In this document: piece by piece, positions 1-9,313 of the stretch
Numbering within the stretch: the stretch's first letter is position 1
How the letters are laid out: each line of letters starts with the position of its first letter
DNA from: Paraburkholderia caledonica NBRC 102488
GTDB lineage: Bacteria; Pseudomonadota; Gammaproteobacteria; Burkholderiales; Burkholderiaceae
Direction of reading: 5' to 3'
NCBI RefSeq assembly: GCF_000685095.1
Contig: NZ_BAYE01000005.1
Coordinates: forward strand, 1-64,000
Length of the DNA stretch: 64,000 bases
Translations under genes and position numbers: made by a program
Notes under the pieces: generated by a model
What the model was told of the DNA's origin: nothing
Seen by the model: only the letters and a program-made list of their open reading frames with translations
Databases searched by the model: none

Positions 1-172
1 AATTTATCTTATGTCAAATCACAGATAGAACGCGACTCGCCTCCAGACTTCGACGGTCACCTCCAGAACCCCCCACGGTCAGCCACCAACCCAGCCTCCC
101 TCAACGCAAACGACGCCTCAGCGCCAACACGACACTCGCGCATGCCGCAGAAATTTTTCGAAGTTCGGCACC

Positions 173-1813
173 AACGTCGCTCTCCGCGAGGTCGAGCAAA
201 ACATCAGCTACCTGGTACAGACAGCGCAACTAGGAGCGGCTGACCAGAGCATCACCGATTATCTGACTCACGGCGGGCAGATGACGCCGGATGCTAACGG
301 CGAAACGGAAAAAACCATTTTCGCCCTGCTCAAGCAGTTCGGCGACAGTCACCCGAACATGCGATACCTCGATATCGGCACGCGCTGGGGCGGCTACGTC
401 CAGTGGCCGATCGAGAGCATGAATGGCGACCACTACGATCCTCGCGTGAGGCCGTGGTAGATCATTTCGTTTGCTAGTGTCGTGAAAGACAGCAAGGGAG
501 AAATCCTCGGCGTGCTCGGGGGCGACATCTCGCTTGCTGACTTCGCTCGCCTGACCAGCGGTATCAAGTTCGGCGAGACGGGTTACCTGCTCGTTGCTGA
601 CAACAACGGAAAGATCCTGATCGACCCCAAGGCCAAGGAGCACGAGTTCAAGGATCTGAAAAGTCTTGGCGGAGGCTATGCGCAACTGGCCGCGTCGTCC
701 GATCGGCTGACCACTGTGCAGATGGACGGCGTTTCATACGAATCCTTCGTCTATACGTCGCCAAAGAATGGCTGGAAATACTTCGCCCTGGTGCCAAGGC
801 CGGAAATGATGGCGGCCGCCAACAAGCTGACTTTGACGCTGATCGCGACGGGTCTTCTCGTGCTGGTCGCGGGACTTGGTATGACGATCCTGCTCGGGCG
901 GAAGATGACCGGTCCGATCCGCAGCCTCGCCAGTTCGATGCATGAGATCGCTGCCGGCGACGGTGACCTCACCCGTCGGCTGCCGCTCGATAGCGAAGAT
1001 GAAGTTGGACTTCTCGCGCGGCAGTTCAATGCATTTGTCGCGAAGCTCCACGGCGTGATGCAGAAGGTCGTGAGCAGCAGCGGCCACCTCGAGCTCGCGG
1101 TGGGCGAAGTATCGTCAGGCAGTCTGGACCTCTCGTCGCTAACTGAGCAACAGGCTGCTTCGCTGCAGCAGACGGCTGCGAGTATGGAGTAGCTTGCCGG
1201 AACGGTACGCGGCACGGCCGAACAGGCGAAGAGCGCCAATAGCGTGGCGAGCGGCGCAGTAGAAACAGCGCATCGAGGGAATGAAGCGGTCTTGAAGGCC
1301 GCGAACACGATGAACGCTGCGGTCGAGCAATCCAGCAAGATTGTAGGGATCGTCGGCATGATAGAAGGCATCGCATTCCAGACGAACATCCTCGCTTTGA
1401 ACGCAGCGGTTGAGTCTGCACGTGCGGGCGAAAGCGGACGCGGCTTTGCCGTCGTCGCCGCCGAAGTTCGCAACCTTGCCCAACGCTCAACGACCGCAGC
1501 CAAAGAGATCAAGGGTTTGCTGAAGTCATCTGTCGTGAATGTCGAGGCGGGTGCCGAACAGGTCAACCTCGCCGGAAAGACGATTGCCGAGTTGTCCACC
1601 GCCATTTCGCATGTCGCGACGATCACGGGCGAGATTGCCACGTCGGCCCGCGAACAGAGCCGCGCGATAGATGAAGTGAATCAGGCGGTTGCCTTGATGG
1701 ACCAATCGACCCAGCAGAATGCCGCGCTTGTCGAGGAAATAGCCGCAGCTTCGGATTCGCTCAAGTCGCAGGGCCACGCACTCAATTCCACCGTCCGCTT
1801 TTTCAAGCTGTAG
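173..1813 (+). pseudogene. Methyl-accepting chemotaxis protein, broken by two amber codons
   Basis: The reading frame encodes most of a transmembrane chemoreceptor. A Cache-like sensory region ends in a DPRVRPW motif and resumes as GYLLVADNNGKILIDP. A membrane helix (about 800-900) and a HAMP segment (about 900-1060) follow. The signalling tip contains [18 protein letters not shown] and [18 protein letters not shown]. All three parts are in one frame, but TAG codons interrupt it at 458-460 (after RPW) and at 1190-1192 (inside TAASME-LAGTVR). No frameshift is visible between them. The 5' end (first membrane helix and signal anchor) is not recognisable in bases 1-172. The gene is therefore probably dead, unless ambers are read through or the bases are miscalled. 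It is tail-to-tail with catC. Confidence 0.85.
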
Positions 1814-1879
1814 GGCTGGCGGCAGTGCCGCGTACCTGCGAACAACATTGCGCGCTGACGCAATCCTCCAGCGCTGCTT

Positions 1880-2158
1880 CTATCGTATCGACGAAGGGTG
1901 ACGTGCAAGCGCTGTCACCTCGATCGACATATATGGAAATAATGGAAGACCCGCAAGGATCTCGTGTAACTCGTCGTGCGAGTCGACGTCGAAGATACTG
2001 TAGTTCGCATATTGCCCAACGATCCGGTGCAATTGCTGCCATTTCCCCCGTCGCTGTAACTCTTGCGAATATTCCTTTTCACGGGCCTTGATTTCGTTGG
2101 CCTGAACAACCGGCATATCTTGCGGCAGGTGTACATCCATTCTTGCGAGATACAACAT
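1880..2158 (-). CDS. catC: Muconolactone delta-isomerase CatC
   Basis: Encodes 92 residues, the usual size of CatC. The enzyme converts muconolactone to beta-ketoadipate enol-lactone in the catechol branch of the beta-ketoadipate pathway; family members form cytosolic decamers. The protein starts MLYLARMDVHLP and shows the family motifs YANYSIFDV, LPLFPYM and a terminal RHPSSI. The frame is open further upstream, but the ATG at 2158 is chosen because it follows an AAGGAGA ribosome-binding site and aligns with the family N-terminus. It lies 76 bases downstream of catB on the same strand, so the two are probably cotranscribed. Confidence 0.93.
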   Translation of the reverse strand: MLYLARMDVHLPQDMPVVQANEIKAREKEYSQELQRRGKWQQLHRIVGQYANYSIFDVDSHDELHEILAGLPLFPYMSIEVTALARHPSSIR

Positions 2159-2234
2159 GTTCTTCTCCTTGCGAGATGCCCTTCTCCAGTTGCTGGCGAT
2201 TGCGTCATAACGAACGTCGAACGGCCCGGTGTGT

Positions 2235-3362
2235 TCAGGCCTGTTTATCACGGCGGTAGAAAGCGAGCTTTTCTTCATCGATCTGAAGTCCGAGCCCCGG
2301 CCCTTCAGGAATATGCAAGTCGAAATCGCGATACTGGGGGCGAGCCGTCACCACGTCATCCTTAAGCAGGAGTGGGCCAAAAAGCTCAGTACCCCATGAC
2401 AATTGCGGAAGTGCGCTGAATCCGTGCGCGGAAGCAATCGAACCGATGCTGCCTTCGAGCATGGTGCCGCCGTATAGCGCGACGCCGGCGGCGTCGGCGA
2501 CGGCAGCGGTCCGCATCATGGCGTAGATACCGCCGGACTTCGCAATCTTCAGTGCGAAAACGTCAGCGCATGAGCCACGTACAAGATCGAGAGCGTCTTC
2601 GGGACCCGTGACGCCCTCGTCCGCCATGATCGGCACAATGAAGCGAGCAGCGAGACGGGCAAGCGCGCCGCGTTGCTCGCGCGGCGTGGGCTGCTCGATA
2701 AGGTCGATGCCGGCCGCTTCCAGCGCGGCGATTCCCAGCGCGGCATCGATTTCGTTCCATGCCTGATTCACGTCCACGGTGATCCTTGCGCGGTCGCCGA
2801 GGGCGGCCTTGATTTTTGACACGTGCGCTACGTCGTCCCGAACGGTACGCCGTCCAATTTTCAGCTTGAACGTATCGTGCCGACGTTCAGCAAGAAGCGT
2901 TTCGGCTTCTTCGATGTCGCGATGGGTGTCGCCGCTCGCGAGCGTCCAGAGGACCGGAAGCGTCTTGCGAACAGATCCGCCTAGCAGTGCCGACAGCGGC
3001 ACACCAAGACGTTTGCCCTGTGCGTCCAGCAGCGCCGTTTCAATGCCGGACTTGGCGAAGCGGTTGCCGCGGGCCGCCTTGTTCAGCTTGAGCATGACGT
3101 CGTTGATGTTGGTCGCGTCTTGTCCCACCAACACTGGCGCCAGGTATGTGTCGATGGTTAGTTTGATGCCTTCGGGACTTTCTTCGCCGTAAGAGAGACC
3201 ACCGATAGTCGTCGCCTCCCCAATGCCCTCGATGTCGTCGCTCGCGCGAAGGCGGATGATGACCATGGTTTGATGCTGCATCGTCGCCATGGAGAGCTGA
3301 TGCGCGCGAATGGTTGGAAGGTCAACCAGAATCGCTTCGACAGAGGTGATTTGGGGATTCAT
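2235..3362 (-). CDS. catB: Muconate cycloisomerase CatB
   Basis: Encodes 375 residues of the enolase superfamily, matching CatB length. It converts cis,cis-muconate to (+)-muconolactone. Visible active-site motifs in order are KLKIG (catalytic lysines), DVNQAW, EQPTP and ADEGV (three metal-binding acidic residues), then KIAKSGG (second catalytic lysine). The frame extends 28 codons further upstream, but MNPQITSVEAILVDLP is the family-like start. The ribosome-binding site there is weak. The gene lies between its LysR regulator and catC on one strand. A perfect LysR-type dyad about 80-100 bases upstream suggests its own inducible promoter. Substrate range toward chlorinated muconates cannot be judged from sequence. 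Confidence 0.93.
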   Translation of the reverse strand: MNPQITSVEAILVDLPTIRAHQLSMATMQHQTMVIIRLRASDDIEGIGEATTIGGLSYGEESPEGIKLTIDTYLAPVLVGQDATNINDVMLKLNKAARGNRFAKSGIETALLDAQGKRLGVPLSALLGGSVRKTLPVLWTLASGDTHRDIEEAETLLAERRHDTFKLKIGRRTVRDDVAHVSKIKAALGDRARITVDVNQAWNEIDAALGIAALEAAGIDLIEQPTPREQRGALARLAARFIVPIMADEGVTGPEDALDLVRGSCADVFALKIAKSGGIYAMMRTAAVADAAGVALYGGTMLEGSIGSIASAHGFSALPQLSWGTELFGPLLLKDDVVTARPQYRDFDLHIPEGPGLGLQIDEEKLAFYRRDKQA

Positions 3363-3423
3363 ACCTGAGATGACGAGATGGATGGGTTGCAGAAGTATTG
3401 CGCGTGCAATCTTCCCCTGTCCA

Positions 3424-3459
3424 AGACCATCGACGTCTAGTGCCATACCCCCGAGGTAT
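3424..3459 (-). promoter_or_regulatory. Candidate two-site LysR operator for catBC
   Basis: Positions 3445-3459 read ATAC-N7-GTAT, exactly the half-site layout reported for BenM/CatM-type regulators, and the dyad extends to CATACC-N5-GGTATG. Exactly 21 bases nearer catB, 3424-3438 reads AGAC-N7-GTCT, a second perfect dyad of the same geometry. Two sites two helical turns apart, in the gap between the lysR stop and the catB start, fit a recognition site plus activation site. Binding is inferred. Confidence 0.65.
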
Positions 3460-3466
3460 GATAGGC

Positions 3467-4390
3467 TTACCGACCCCCGTCCGTACGGGCGACGGAAGCC
3501 ACCTGCTCTTCCTCGTACAGTCGATAAATCAGATCGAGCATCTCGCTGATGTCGCGCGACTCGTCCATCGCACGCACACTCATGATGATTGGCGACACCA
3601 GAGTCGGGTCGTCCAGTTCCTTATAACTCACGTCGTCGCGCTTCAAACCATAGACGCTGCTCGGGACAATGGAAATCCCCTCCCCTGCGGCGACTAGCCC
3701 CAGCGCAATTTGTATTTCGCGGACTTCATAGATTTTTCGCGGCTTCAATCCGCGATCCTGAAAAGCAGCGAGGACCTGGTCCGCGTAGCTCGGACGAGGC
3801 GTTTTCGGGTAGATGATGAGCGTTTCGTTTATGAGGTCGCGTAAAGCCGAGACAGGCCTGGAAATCGAAAGCGGGTGGCCGAGAGGGAACGCGACAATCA
3901 TCTTCTCTTCTCGCAGAACCACTCGCCGGATGTTCGCATCTTCTAGCCGGATGCGGCCAAACCCGATGTCGATCCGTCCGTCCTTGAGCGCCCTGATCTG
4001 GTCGGTAGTCGACATTTCGTGAAGGCTGAGTTCGACCGTCGGGTTCTCGTCGCGAAAGCGGCGAATTATTTTTGGCAGCAACCCGTATAGGGTCGATGCG
4101 ACAAAGCCGACGGACATGCTGCGCTCGATGTTGCCGACTCGGCGTGTCATCGACTCGAGTTCTGAAGTCTGTGCCAGCAATTGCACCGCGTGGCCGTAAA
4201 AGAACTTGCCCGTCTCGGTCAGTTTCAGCGGGCGCGAGTTTCTTTCGAAGAGTTGCACGCCCAAGGTCTCTTCCAGTTGCTGTATCTGCCGACTGAGCGG
4301 TGGCTGGGCTATGTGAAGCCGCTGCGCGGCCCGCGTGAAGTTCCGCTCCTCGGCAACCGCCACGAAGTACCGGAGGTGTCGCAGCTCCAT
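3467..4390 (-). CDS. catR: LysR-type regulator of benzoate/catechol genes (CatR/BenM type)
   Basis: Encodes 307 residues with an N-terminal helix-turn-helix (MELRHLRYFVAVAEERNFTR, then AAQRLHIAQPPLSRQIQQLE) and a substrate-binding effector domain. The sequence resembles CatR/CatM/BenM regulators, which respond to cis,cis-muconate and in some cases benzoate. It lies in front of catB on the same strand and divergent from catA, a classic position for a regulator that also represses itself. ATAC-type dyads occur on both sides of the gene (3445-3459 and 4394-4429). Whether it behaves as CatR (muconate only) or BenM (benzoate and muconate) cannot be decided from the sequence. Confidence 0.88.
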   Translation of the reverse strand: MELRHLRYFVAVAEERNFTRAAQRLHIAQPPLSRQIQQLEETLGVQLFERNSRPLKLTETGKFFYGHAVQLLAQTSELESMTRRVGNIERSMSVGFVASTLYGLLPKIIRRFRDENPTVELSLHEMSTTDQIRALKDGRIDIGFGRIRLEDANIRRVVLREEKMIVAFPLGHPLSISRPVSALRDLINETLIIYPKTPRPSYADQVLAAFQDRGLKPRKIYEVREIQIALGLVAAGEGISIVPSSVYGLKRDDVSYKELDDPTLVSPIIMSVRAMDESRDISEMLDLIYRLYEEEQVASVARTDGGR

Positions 4391-4393
4391 TTA

Positions 4394-4429
4394 ATACCTC
4401 TCAGATATAGCCCGATACTAAATCGGTGT
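4394..4429 (+). promoter_or_regulatory. Candidate LysR operator between lysR and catA
   Basis: In the 176-base divergent gap, 4394-4408 reads ATACC-N5-GATAT and 4415-4429 reads ATACT-N5-GGTGT. Each differs by one or two bases from the perfect ATACC-N5-GGTAT dyad found before catB. The start-to-start distance of 21 bases equals the spacing of the catB pair. The first site is directly next to the lysR start codon, so autoregulation is plausible. I could not assign a convincing -35/-10 pair for catA. Confidence 0.5.
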
Positions 4430-4566
4430 TGGACCGGTTGGTTTGGCCTCAACTATCCTGCATTCATACCGAGATTCACAACCCGATTATACCTTCTGAG
4501 CATACTTAAACTGCGCAGAAACAAGGGTTAACCCCATCGAAAAATAGAGAGAGTCAGGAGCAGACA

Positions 4567-5502
4567 ATGAACGCCAAAGTGTTTGAAACGAACGAAGTGC
4601 AGAACCTTCTCGCGGCCGCCGCCAACCTTGGTCGCGAGGACGGCAACGCCCGCGCCAAGGAGATCACCCATCGCTTGCTGAGCGACCTGTTCAAGGCCAT
4701 CGACGACCTCGACATAACCCCAGATGAAATATGGGCGGGCGTGACCTACTTCAATAAGCTCGGGCAAGACGGCGAAGCGGCGCTTTTGGCTGCAGGCCTT
4801 GGCCTGGAAAAGTACCTCGACATCCGCATGGATGCGCAGGATCTCGAAGCAGACATCCATGGCGGCACGCCGAGAACCATTGAAGGACCGTTGTACGTCG
4901 CTGGCGCGCCGGTGGGCGACGGTGTGTCGAAAATCGATGTCAATCCCGACGAAGACGCTGGCCCGCTCATCATTCATGGCACCGTGACCGGACCCGATCG
5001 CAAGCCCGTGGCGGGCGCGGTGGTCGAGTGCTGGCATGCCAACTCGAAGGGTTTCTACTCGCACTTCGACCCGACCGGTGCACAAAGCGAGTTCAACCTT
5101 CGCGGTGCAGTGCGAACCGGTGCCGACGGTAAATACGAATTCCGCACACTCATGCCGGTTGGCTACGGCTGCCCGCCGCACGGTGCGACCCAGCAACTGC
5201 TGAACATGCTTGCTCGACACGGTAATCGTCCAGCGCATGTGCACTTCTTCGTCACCAGCGATAAAACACGCAAGCTGACGACGCAAATCAACATCGAAGG
5301 CGACCCGCTGATCTGGGACGACTTCGCCTATGCGACCCGCGAAGAACTCGTACCTCACGTGGTCGAGAGGACCGGCGGCATTGCCTTGGGTCTGAAGGCG
5401 GATGCGTACAAAGAAATTCAGTTCGACATTGCGCTGAGCCCATTGATCGAGGGTAAGGACACTCAGTTGGTCAATCGCCCGAGGGCGTCAGCTGCGGTCT
5501 AA
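4567..5502 (+). CDS. catA: Catechol 1,2-dioxygenase CatA
   Basis: Encodes 311 residues of the intradiol dioxygenase family, which cleaves catechol to cis,cis-muconate with non-haem Fe(III). The four iron ligands known from the Acinetobacter enzyme fall at the same numbers here: Tyr164 (KGFYSHFD), Tyr200 (MPVGYGCPP), His224 and His226 (RPAHVHFF). The N-terminal helical dimerisation/lipid-binding region is present (LLAAGLGLEKYLDIRMDA), followed by GTPRTIEGPLYVAGAP. An AGGAG ribosome-binding site precedes the ATG. It is the first plus-strand gene after the LysR operator and stands 106 bases before benA, so benzoate oxidation and catechol cleavage are probably co-induced. Confidence 0.96.
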   Translation: MNAKVFETNEVQNLLAAAANLGREDGNARAKEITHRLLSDLFKAIDDLDITPDEIWAGVTYFNKLGQDGEAALLAAGLGLEKYLDIRMDAQDLEADIHGGTPRTIEGPLYVAGAPVGDGVSKIDVNPDEDAGPLIIHGTVTGPDRKPVAGAVVECWHANSKGFYSHFDPTGAQSEFNLRGAVRTGADGKYEFRTLMPVGYGCPPHGATQQLLNMLARHGNRPAHVHFFVTSDKTRKLTTQINIEGDPLIWDDFAYATREELVPHVVERTGGIALGLKADAYKEIQFDIALSPLIEGKDTQLVNRPRASAAV

Positions 5503-5608
5503 CCGCTCGACACGGCGGCTTTCTGACCGACTCGCTGCCTGATTCTCCGCATAAATCACTGTACCGATGCAAGGGCTCCGCCGTGGAGCCCGCATAGGGA
5601 GAGCAAAC

Positions 5609-6967
5609 ATGTCTGCAATTATCGACAAGGCGTTGAAGCTGGAAGACCTGCTGAGTAACGCAGTGCAAGACGACAAAGAAAACGGTGTTTTCCGCTGCCG
5701 TCGTGACATCTTCACCAACGCCGATTTGTACGAACTCGAGATGAAGCACATCTTCGAGAGCAACTGGGTTTATCTCGCGCACGAAAGCCAGATTCCTGAC
5801 AACAACGACTACTACACCACGTCGATTGGTCGTCAGCCTATCGTCATTACCCGTGACAAGACCGGCGAATTGCACGCGGTCATCAATGCATGTGCGCACA
5901 AAGGTGCAATGCTGTGTCGCCGCAAGCACGGCAACAAGAGCAGCTTCACCTGCCCTTTTCACGGCTGGACGTTCTCGAATGCCGGGAAGCTCCTGAAAGT
6001 GAAGGATGAGAAGACCACCGAATATCCGGTGCAATTCAACAAGCAAGGTTCTCACGACCTGAAGAAGGTTGCGCGCTTCGAGAGCTATCGCGGCTTTCTG
6101 TTTGGCAGTCTCAATGCCGACGTGATGCCGCTTGAGGATTACCTCGGCGAGACGAAGGTCATCATCGATCAGATCGTTGCGCAAGCACCCGACGGCCTGG
6201 AGGTATTGCGCGGAAACTCCTCGTATATCTACGACGGCAACTGGAAGATGCAGATGGAAAACGGTTGCGACGGTTATCACGTCAGCACCGTCCACTGGAA
6301 CTATGCCGCGACGATGGGCCGGCGCAAGGAAGAAGGCACCAAGGCAGTGGATGCGAACAGCTGGAGCAAGTCGGTTGCCGGCGTGTACGGATTCGAGCAT
6401 GGTCATATCCTGCTGTGGACCAATACCATGAACCCGGAAGTGAGGCCGGTTTATCGGCACCGCGACGAAATCACGGCGCGTGTGGGCGAAGACAAGGGCA
6501 AATTCGTCATCAACCAGACCCGCAATCTGTGCCTTTATCCCAATGTCTTTCTAATGGATCAGTTCAGCACTCAGATTCGAGTGGTTCGTCCGATTAGCGT
6601 AGACCGGACCGAAGTCAGCATCTTCTGTTTCGCCCCCAAGGACGAAAGTGCGGAAGATCGCGCGATCCGCATTCGCCAATACGAAGATTTCTTCAACGTA
6701 TCGGGCATGGGGACCAGTGACGACCTCGAAGAATTTCGCGCGTGCCAGTCCGGATACGCCGGTTCAACGACGATGTGGAACGACCTCTCGCGCGGTGCTC
6801 CGCTGTGGATTCACGGACCCGACGAAAACGCCAAAAGCATGGGCTTGAATCCGCTCATCTCCGGAGAGCGGAGCGAAGACGAGGGCCTCTTTGTCGTTCA
6901 GCACGAGTACTGGCTGCGGGTCATGCGCGAAGCGTTGCGAAAAGAACAGGCGGAGGCGACGGTATGA
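5609..6967 (+). CDS. benA: Benzoate 1,2-dioxygenase large (alpha) subunit BenA
   Basis: Encodes 452 residues, the usual BenA length. It is the catalytic subunit of the Rieske oxygenase that converts benzoate to 1,2-dihydroxycyclohexa-3,5-diene-1-carboxylate. The Rieske [2Fe-2S] ligands are Cys95/His97 (CAHKGAMLC) and Cys115/His118 (CPFHGWTF). The mononuclear iron site shows Asp221, His224 and His229 in [12 protein letters not shown]. The frame is open 14 codons upstream, but the ATG at 5609 follows an AGGGAGAG ribosome-binding site and begins the typical MSAIIDK sequence. Its stop overlaps the benB start (ATGA), indicating translational coupling. Related enzymes act on toluate; gene content favours benzoate. 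Confidence 0.95.
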   Translation: MSAIIDKALKLEDLLSNAVQDDKENGVFRCRRDIFTNADLYELEMKHIFESNWVYLAHESQIPDNNDYYTTSIGRQPIVITRDKTGELHAVINACAHKGAMLCRRKHGNKSSFTCPFHGWTFSNAGKLLKVKDEKTTEYPVQFNKQGSHDLKKVARFESYRGFLFGSLNADVMPLEDYLGETKVIIDQIVAQAPDGLEVLRGNSSYIYDGNWKMQMENGCDGYHVSTVHWNYAATMGRRKEEGTKAVDANSWSKSVAGVYGFEHGHILLWTNTMNPEVRPVYRHRDEITARVGEDKGKFVINQTRNLCLYPNVFLMDQFSTQIRVVRPISVDRTEVSIFCFAPKDESAEDRAIRIRQYEDFFNVSGMGTSDDLEEFRACQSGYAGSTTMWNDLSRGAPLWIHGPDENAKSMGLNPLISGERSEDEGLFVVQHEYWLRVMREALRKEQAEATV

Positions 6968-7452
6968 GCTTCGACTATCAAAAACTATGTCGTGCGCTTT
7001 ATCAGGAAGCCCGTTTTCTGGATGACCGTCAATGGGACGAGTGGCTTGCCTGCTATACCGAGGACGTCACTTACTGGATGCCTGCGTGGGACGACGATGA
7101 CAGGCTGACAGAAGACCCGCAGACGCAGATTTCGTTGATGTACTACCCGGATCGCGGCGGCCTCGAAGACCGCGTGTTCCGCATCAAGACCGAACGAAGC
7201 GGCGCTTCGATGCCCGAACCGCGCACGAGCCACAACGTGACCAATGTGGAAGTGCTGGCTGAACGTGATGACGAGGTGGACCTTCGGTACAACTTCAACA
7301 CGCTCATTCATCGCTACAGGATTACCGACCAGTTCTTCGGCACGATGTACGTAACCTTGCGCAAGGTCGACGACCGTCTGCTGATTTCCAGCAAGAAGAT
7401 TGCACTGAAGAACGACTATATACGACAGGTGCTCGACGTTTATCACGTTTGA
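6964..7452 (+). CDS. benB: Benzoate 1,2-dioxygenase small (beta) subunit BenB
   Basis: Encodes 162 residues of the SnoaL-like/NTF2-fold beta-subunit family, which packs with BenA in an alpha3beta3 oxygenase and is mainly structural. Typical segments are [46 protein letters not shown] and [12 protein letters not shown]. The frame is open further upstream inside benA, but the ATG at 6964, overlapping the benA stop, gives the family N-terminus [16 protein letters not shown]. It is followed 39 bases later by benC. Confidence 0.94.
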   Translation: MSFDYQKLCRALYQEARFLDDRQWDEWLACYTEDVTYWMPAWDDDDRLTEDPQTQISLMYYPDRGGLEDRVFRIKTERSGASMPEPRTSHNVTNVEVLAERDDEVDLRYNFNTLIHRYRITDQFFGTMYVTLRKVDDRLLISSKKIALKNDYIRQVLDVYHV

Positions 7453-7491
7453 TGCGACCGGTCGAATCGAGACAAGGAAGTAGGAGACAAC

Positions 7492-8514
7492 ATGTCCAGC
7501 TACAACATTGCACTGAACTTCGAAGACGGAGTTACCCGCTTCGTCGAATGCAAGGCCGGCGAGAAGGTTCTCGATGCCGCCTTTCGCGCCAGGATCAACT
7601 TGCCAATGGATTGTTCCGACGGCGTATGCGGTACCTGCAAATGCCGGGCGGAGAGTGGCCGCTACGATCTGGGCGACGACTACATAGAAGACGCGCTTAG
7701 CGACGACGAGAAGCAGAGCGGTCTCGTCCTCACATGTCAGATGGTTCCCGAGAGCGATTGTGTCATTGCCGTCCCCGCATCGTCGACGGCCTGCAAGACT
7801 GAGCAGAGCAAGTTCGCGGCGACGGTCACAAAGGTCGAAAAACACAACGATGCTGCTGTCGTGCTAGAGATGAATGTTGACGGCGCTCCGCCCGTGTTCC
7901 TTGCCGGCCAGTACGTCAACATCGATGTACCCGGCAGCGGTCAACATCGCTCCTACTCGTTCTCCTCGTTGCCCGGCGAATCGAAAATCTGCTTTTTGAT
8001 CAAGAAGATTTCCGGCGGCGTCATGAGCACATGGCTCGAGTCGGCCCAGCCCGGCAACAAGGTTCAGTTGACCGGGCCGATGGGTGTCTTCTATTTGCGT
8101 GCAGTTGAACGACCCTTGCTGTTCCTCGCGGGAGGTACTGGGCTAGCCCCGTTCCTGTCGATGCTGGAAGTGTTGACCCGTGCGAACTCCCAGCAGAAGG
8201 TGCACCTTATCTACGGTGTGACGCGAGACCTCGACCTGGTTCTGGTCGAAGACATTCAGTCATACACGTTGAGACTTCCAAATTTCACGTTCAGCACCGT
8301 TGTGGCCGCAACCGAATCCGCGCACCCGCGCAAGGGCTGGGTGACACAGCACATGCCTGCAGAATGTTTGAACGACGGAGATGTCGACGTGTACCTGTGC
8401 GGCCCGCCACCGATGGTTGACGCTGTACGCAAACATTTCGACGAAAACGGCGTAGAGCCAGCCAGCTTTCACTACGAAAAATTTACCCCCAACGCTGCGC
8501 TGGTGGACGCATGA
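7492..8514 (+). CDS. benC: Benzoate dioxygenase NADH reductase BenC
   Basis: Encodes 340 residues and supplies electrons from NADH to BenAB. A plant-type [2Fe-2S] ferredoxin domain comes first, with ligands Cys41, Cys46 and Cys49 (CSDGVCGTCKC) and Cys82. A ferredoxin-reductase unit follows: FAD-binding HRSYSFSSLPGE, NAD-binding AGGTGLAPFLSMLE, and the C-terminal YLCGPPPMVDAV. Domain order and length match BenC. A GTAGGAGA ribosome-binding site precedes the ATG, and the stop overlaps the benD start (ATGA). Confidence 0.95.
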   Translation: MSSYNIALNFEDGVTRFVECKAGEKVLDAAFRARINLPMDCSDGVCGTCKCRAESGRYDLGDDYIEDALSDDEKQSGLVLTCQMVPESDCVIAVPASSTACKTEQSKFAATVTKVEKHNDAAVVLEMNVDGAPPVFLAGQYVNIDVPGSGQHRSYSFSSLPGESKICFLIKKISGGVMSTWLESAQPGNKVQLTGPMGVFYLRAVERPLLFLAGGTGLAPFLSMLEVLTRANSQQKVHLIYGVTRDLDLVLVEDIQSYTLRLPNFTFSTVVAATESAHPRKGWVTQHMPAECLNDGDVDVYLCGPPPMVDAVRKHFDENGVEPASFHYEKFTPNAALVDA

Positions 8515-9287
8515 ACGCGCAACGGTTCGAAGGCAAGGTAATGGTCGTCACCGGAGCGGCGCAGGGAATCGGGCGCGGCGTTGCTCTGCGTGCAGCATCG
8601 GAGGGTGCGCAAGTACTGTTTGTGGACCGCGCTGAGTTTGTCCACGATGTCGCCGCCGAGGCGATCGGCGCCGGGACAGCCGGCTTCGTCGCCGACCTCG
8701 AGACGTATGAAGGTGCGGCTTCGGCAATGGCTTTCGCGACGCAAAAGTTTGGTCGGATTGACATCCTCGTAAATGGCGTCGGCGGCGCGATTCGCATGCG
8801 GCCTTTCGCGGAGTTCGAGCCGGCCCAGATTGATGCTGAAATCCGCCGTTCCCTGATGCCGACCCTATATGCGTGCCACGCTGTTCTGCCTCAGATGCTG
8901 TCGCAAGGCCGTGGAACGATTGTCAACCTCTCATCGAATGCCACGCGAGGTATTCGCCGCGTGCCCTACTCGGCTGCCAAGGGCGGCGTCAATGCTCTCA
9001 CCCAGTCGCTAGCGATGGAATACGGCGAATGCAACATCCGCGTGGTCGCTGCCGCCCCTGGTGGGACAGAGGCGCCTCCGCGACGCGTGCCTCGCAATGA
9101 GGCAGGAGACAACGAAGCGGAGAGGACCTGGATGAGCGAAGCCGTCAAGCAGGTGGTCGAGTCCACCTTCTTCAAGCGCTATGGAACGCTTGAAGAGCAG
9201 GTCGCGCCGATTCTCTTTCTTGCATCCGACGAAGCTAGCTACATCACGGGCGCCGTGTTGCCGGTTGCCGGCGGCGACAACGGATAG
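8511..9287 (+). CDS. benD: Benzoate cis-diol dehydrogenase BenD
   Basis: Encodes 258 residues of the short-chain dehydrogenase family. BenD oxidises and decarboxylates the benzoate cis-diol to catechol using NAD+. The cofactor motif TGAAQGIG lies at residues 14-21, NGVGG near residue 88, catalytic Ser at 141-142 (VNLSSN), and Tyr153/Lys157 in YSAAK. Translation is coupled to benC by the ATGA overlap. The product is the substrate of CatA encoded upstream in the same run, closing the route from benzoate to muconate. Confidence 0.94.
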   Translation: MNAQRFEGKVMVVTGAAQGIGRGVALRAASEGAQVLFVDRAEFVHDVAAEAIGAGTAGFVADLETYEGAASAMAFATQKFGRIDILVNGVGGAIRMRPFAEFEPAQIDAEIRRSLMPTLYACHAVLPQMLSQGRGTIVNLSSNATRGIRRVPYSAAKGGVNALTQSLAMEYGECNIRVVAAAPGGTEAPPRRVPRNEAGDNEAERTWMSEAVKQVVESTFFKRYGTLEEQVAPILFLASDEASYITGAVLPVAGGDNG

Positions 9288-9313
9288 AGCCCAATCAGTC
9301 TGGAGACGCAGTA

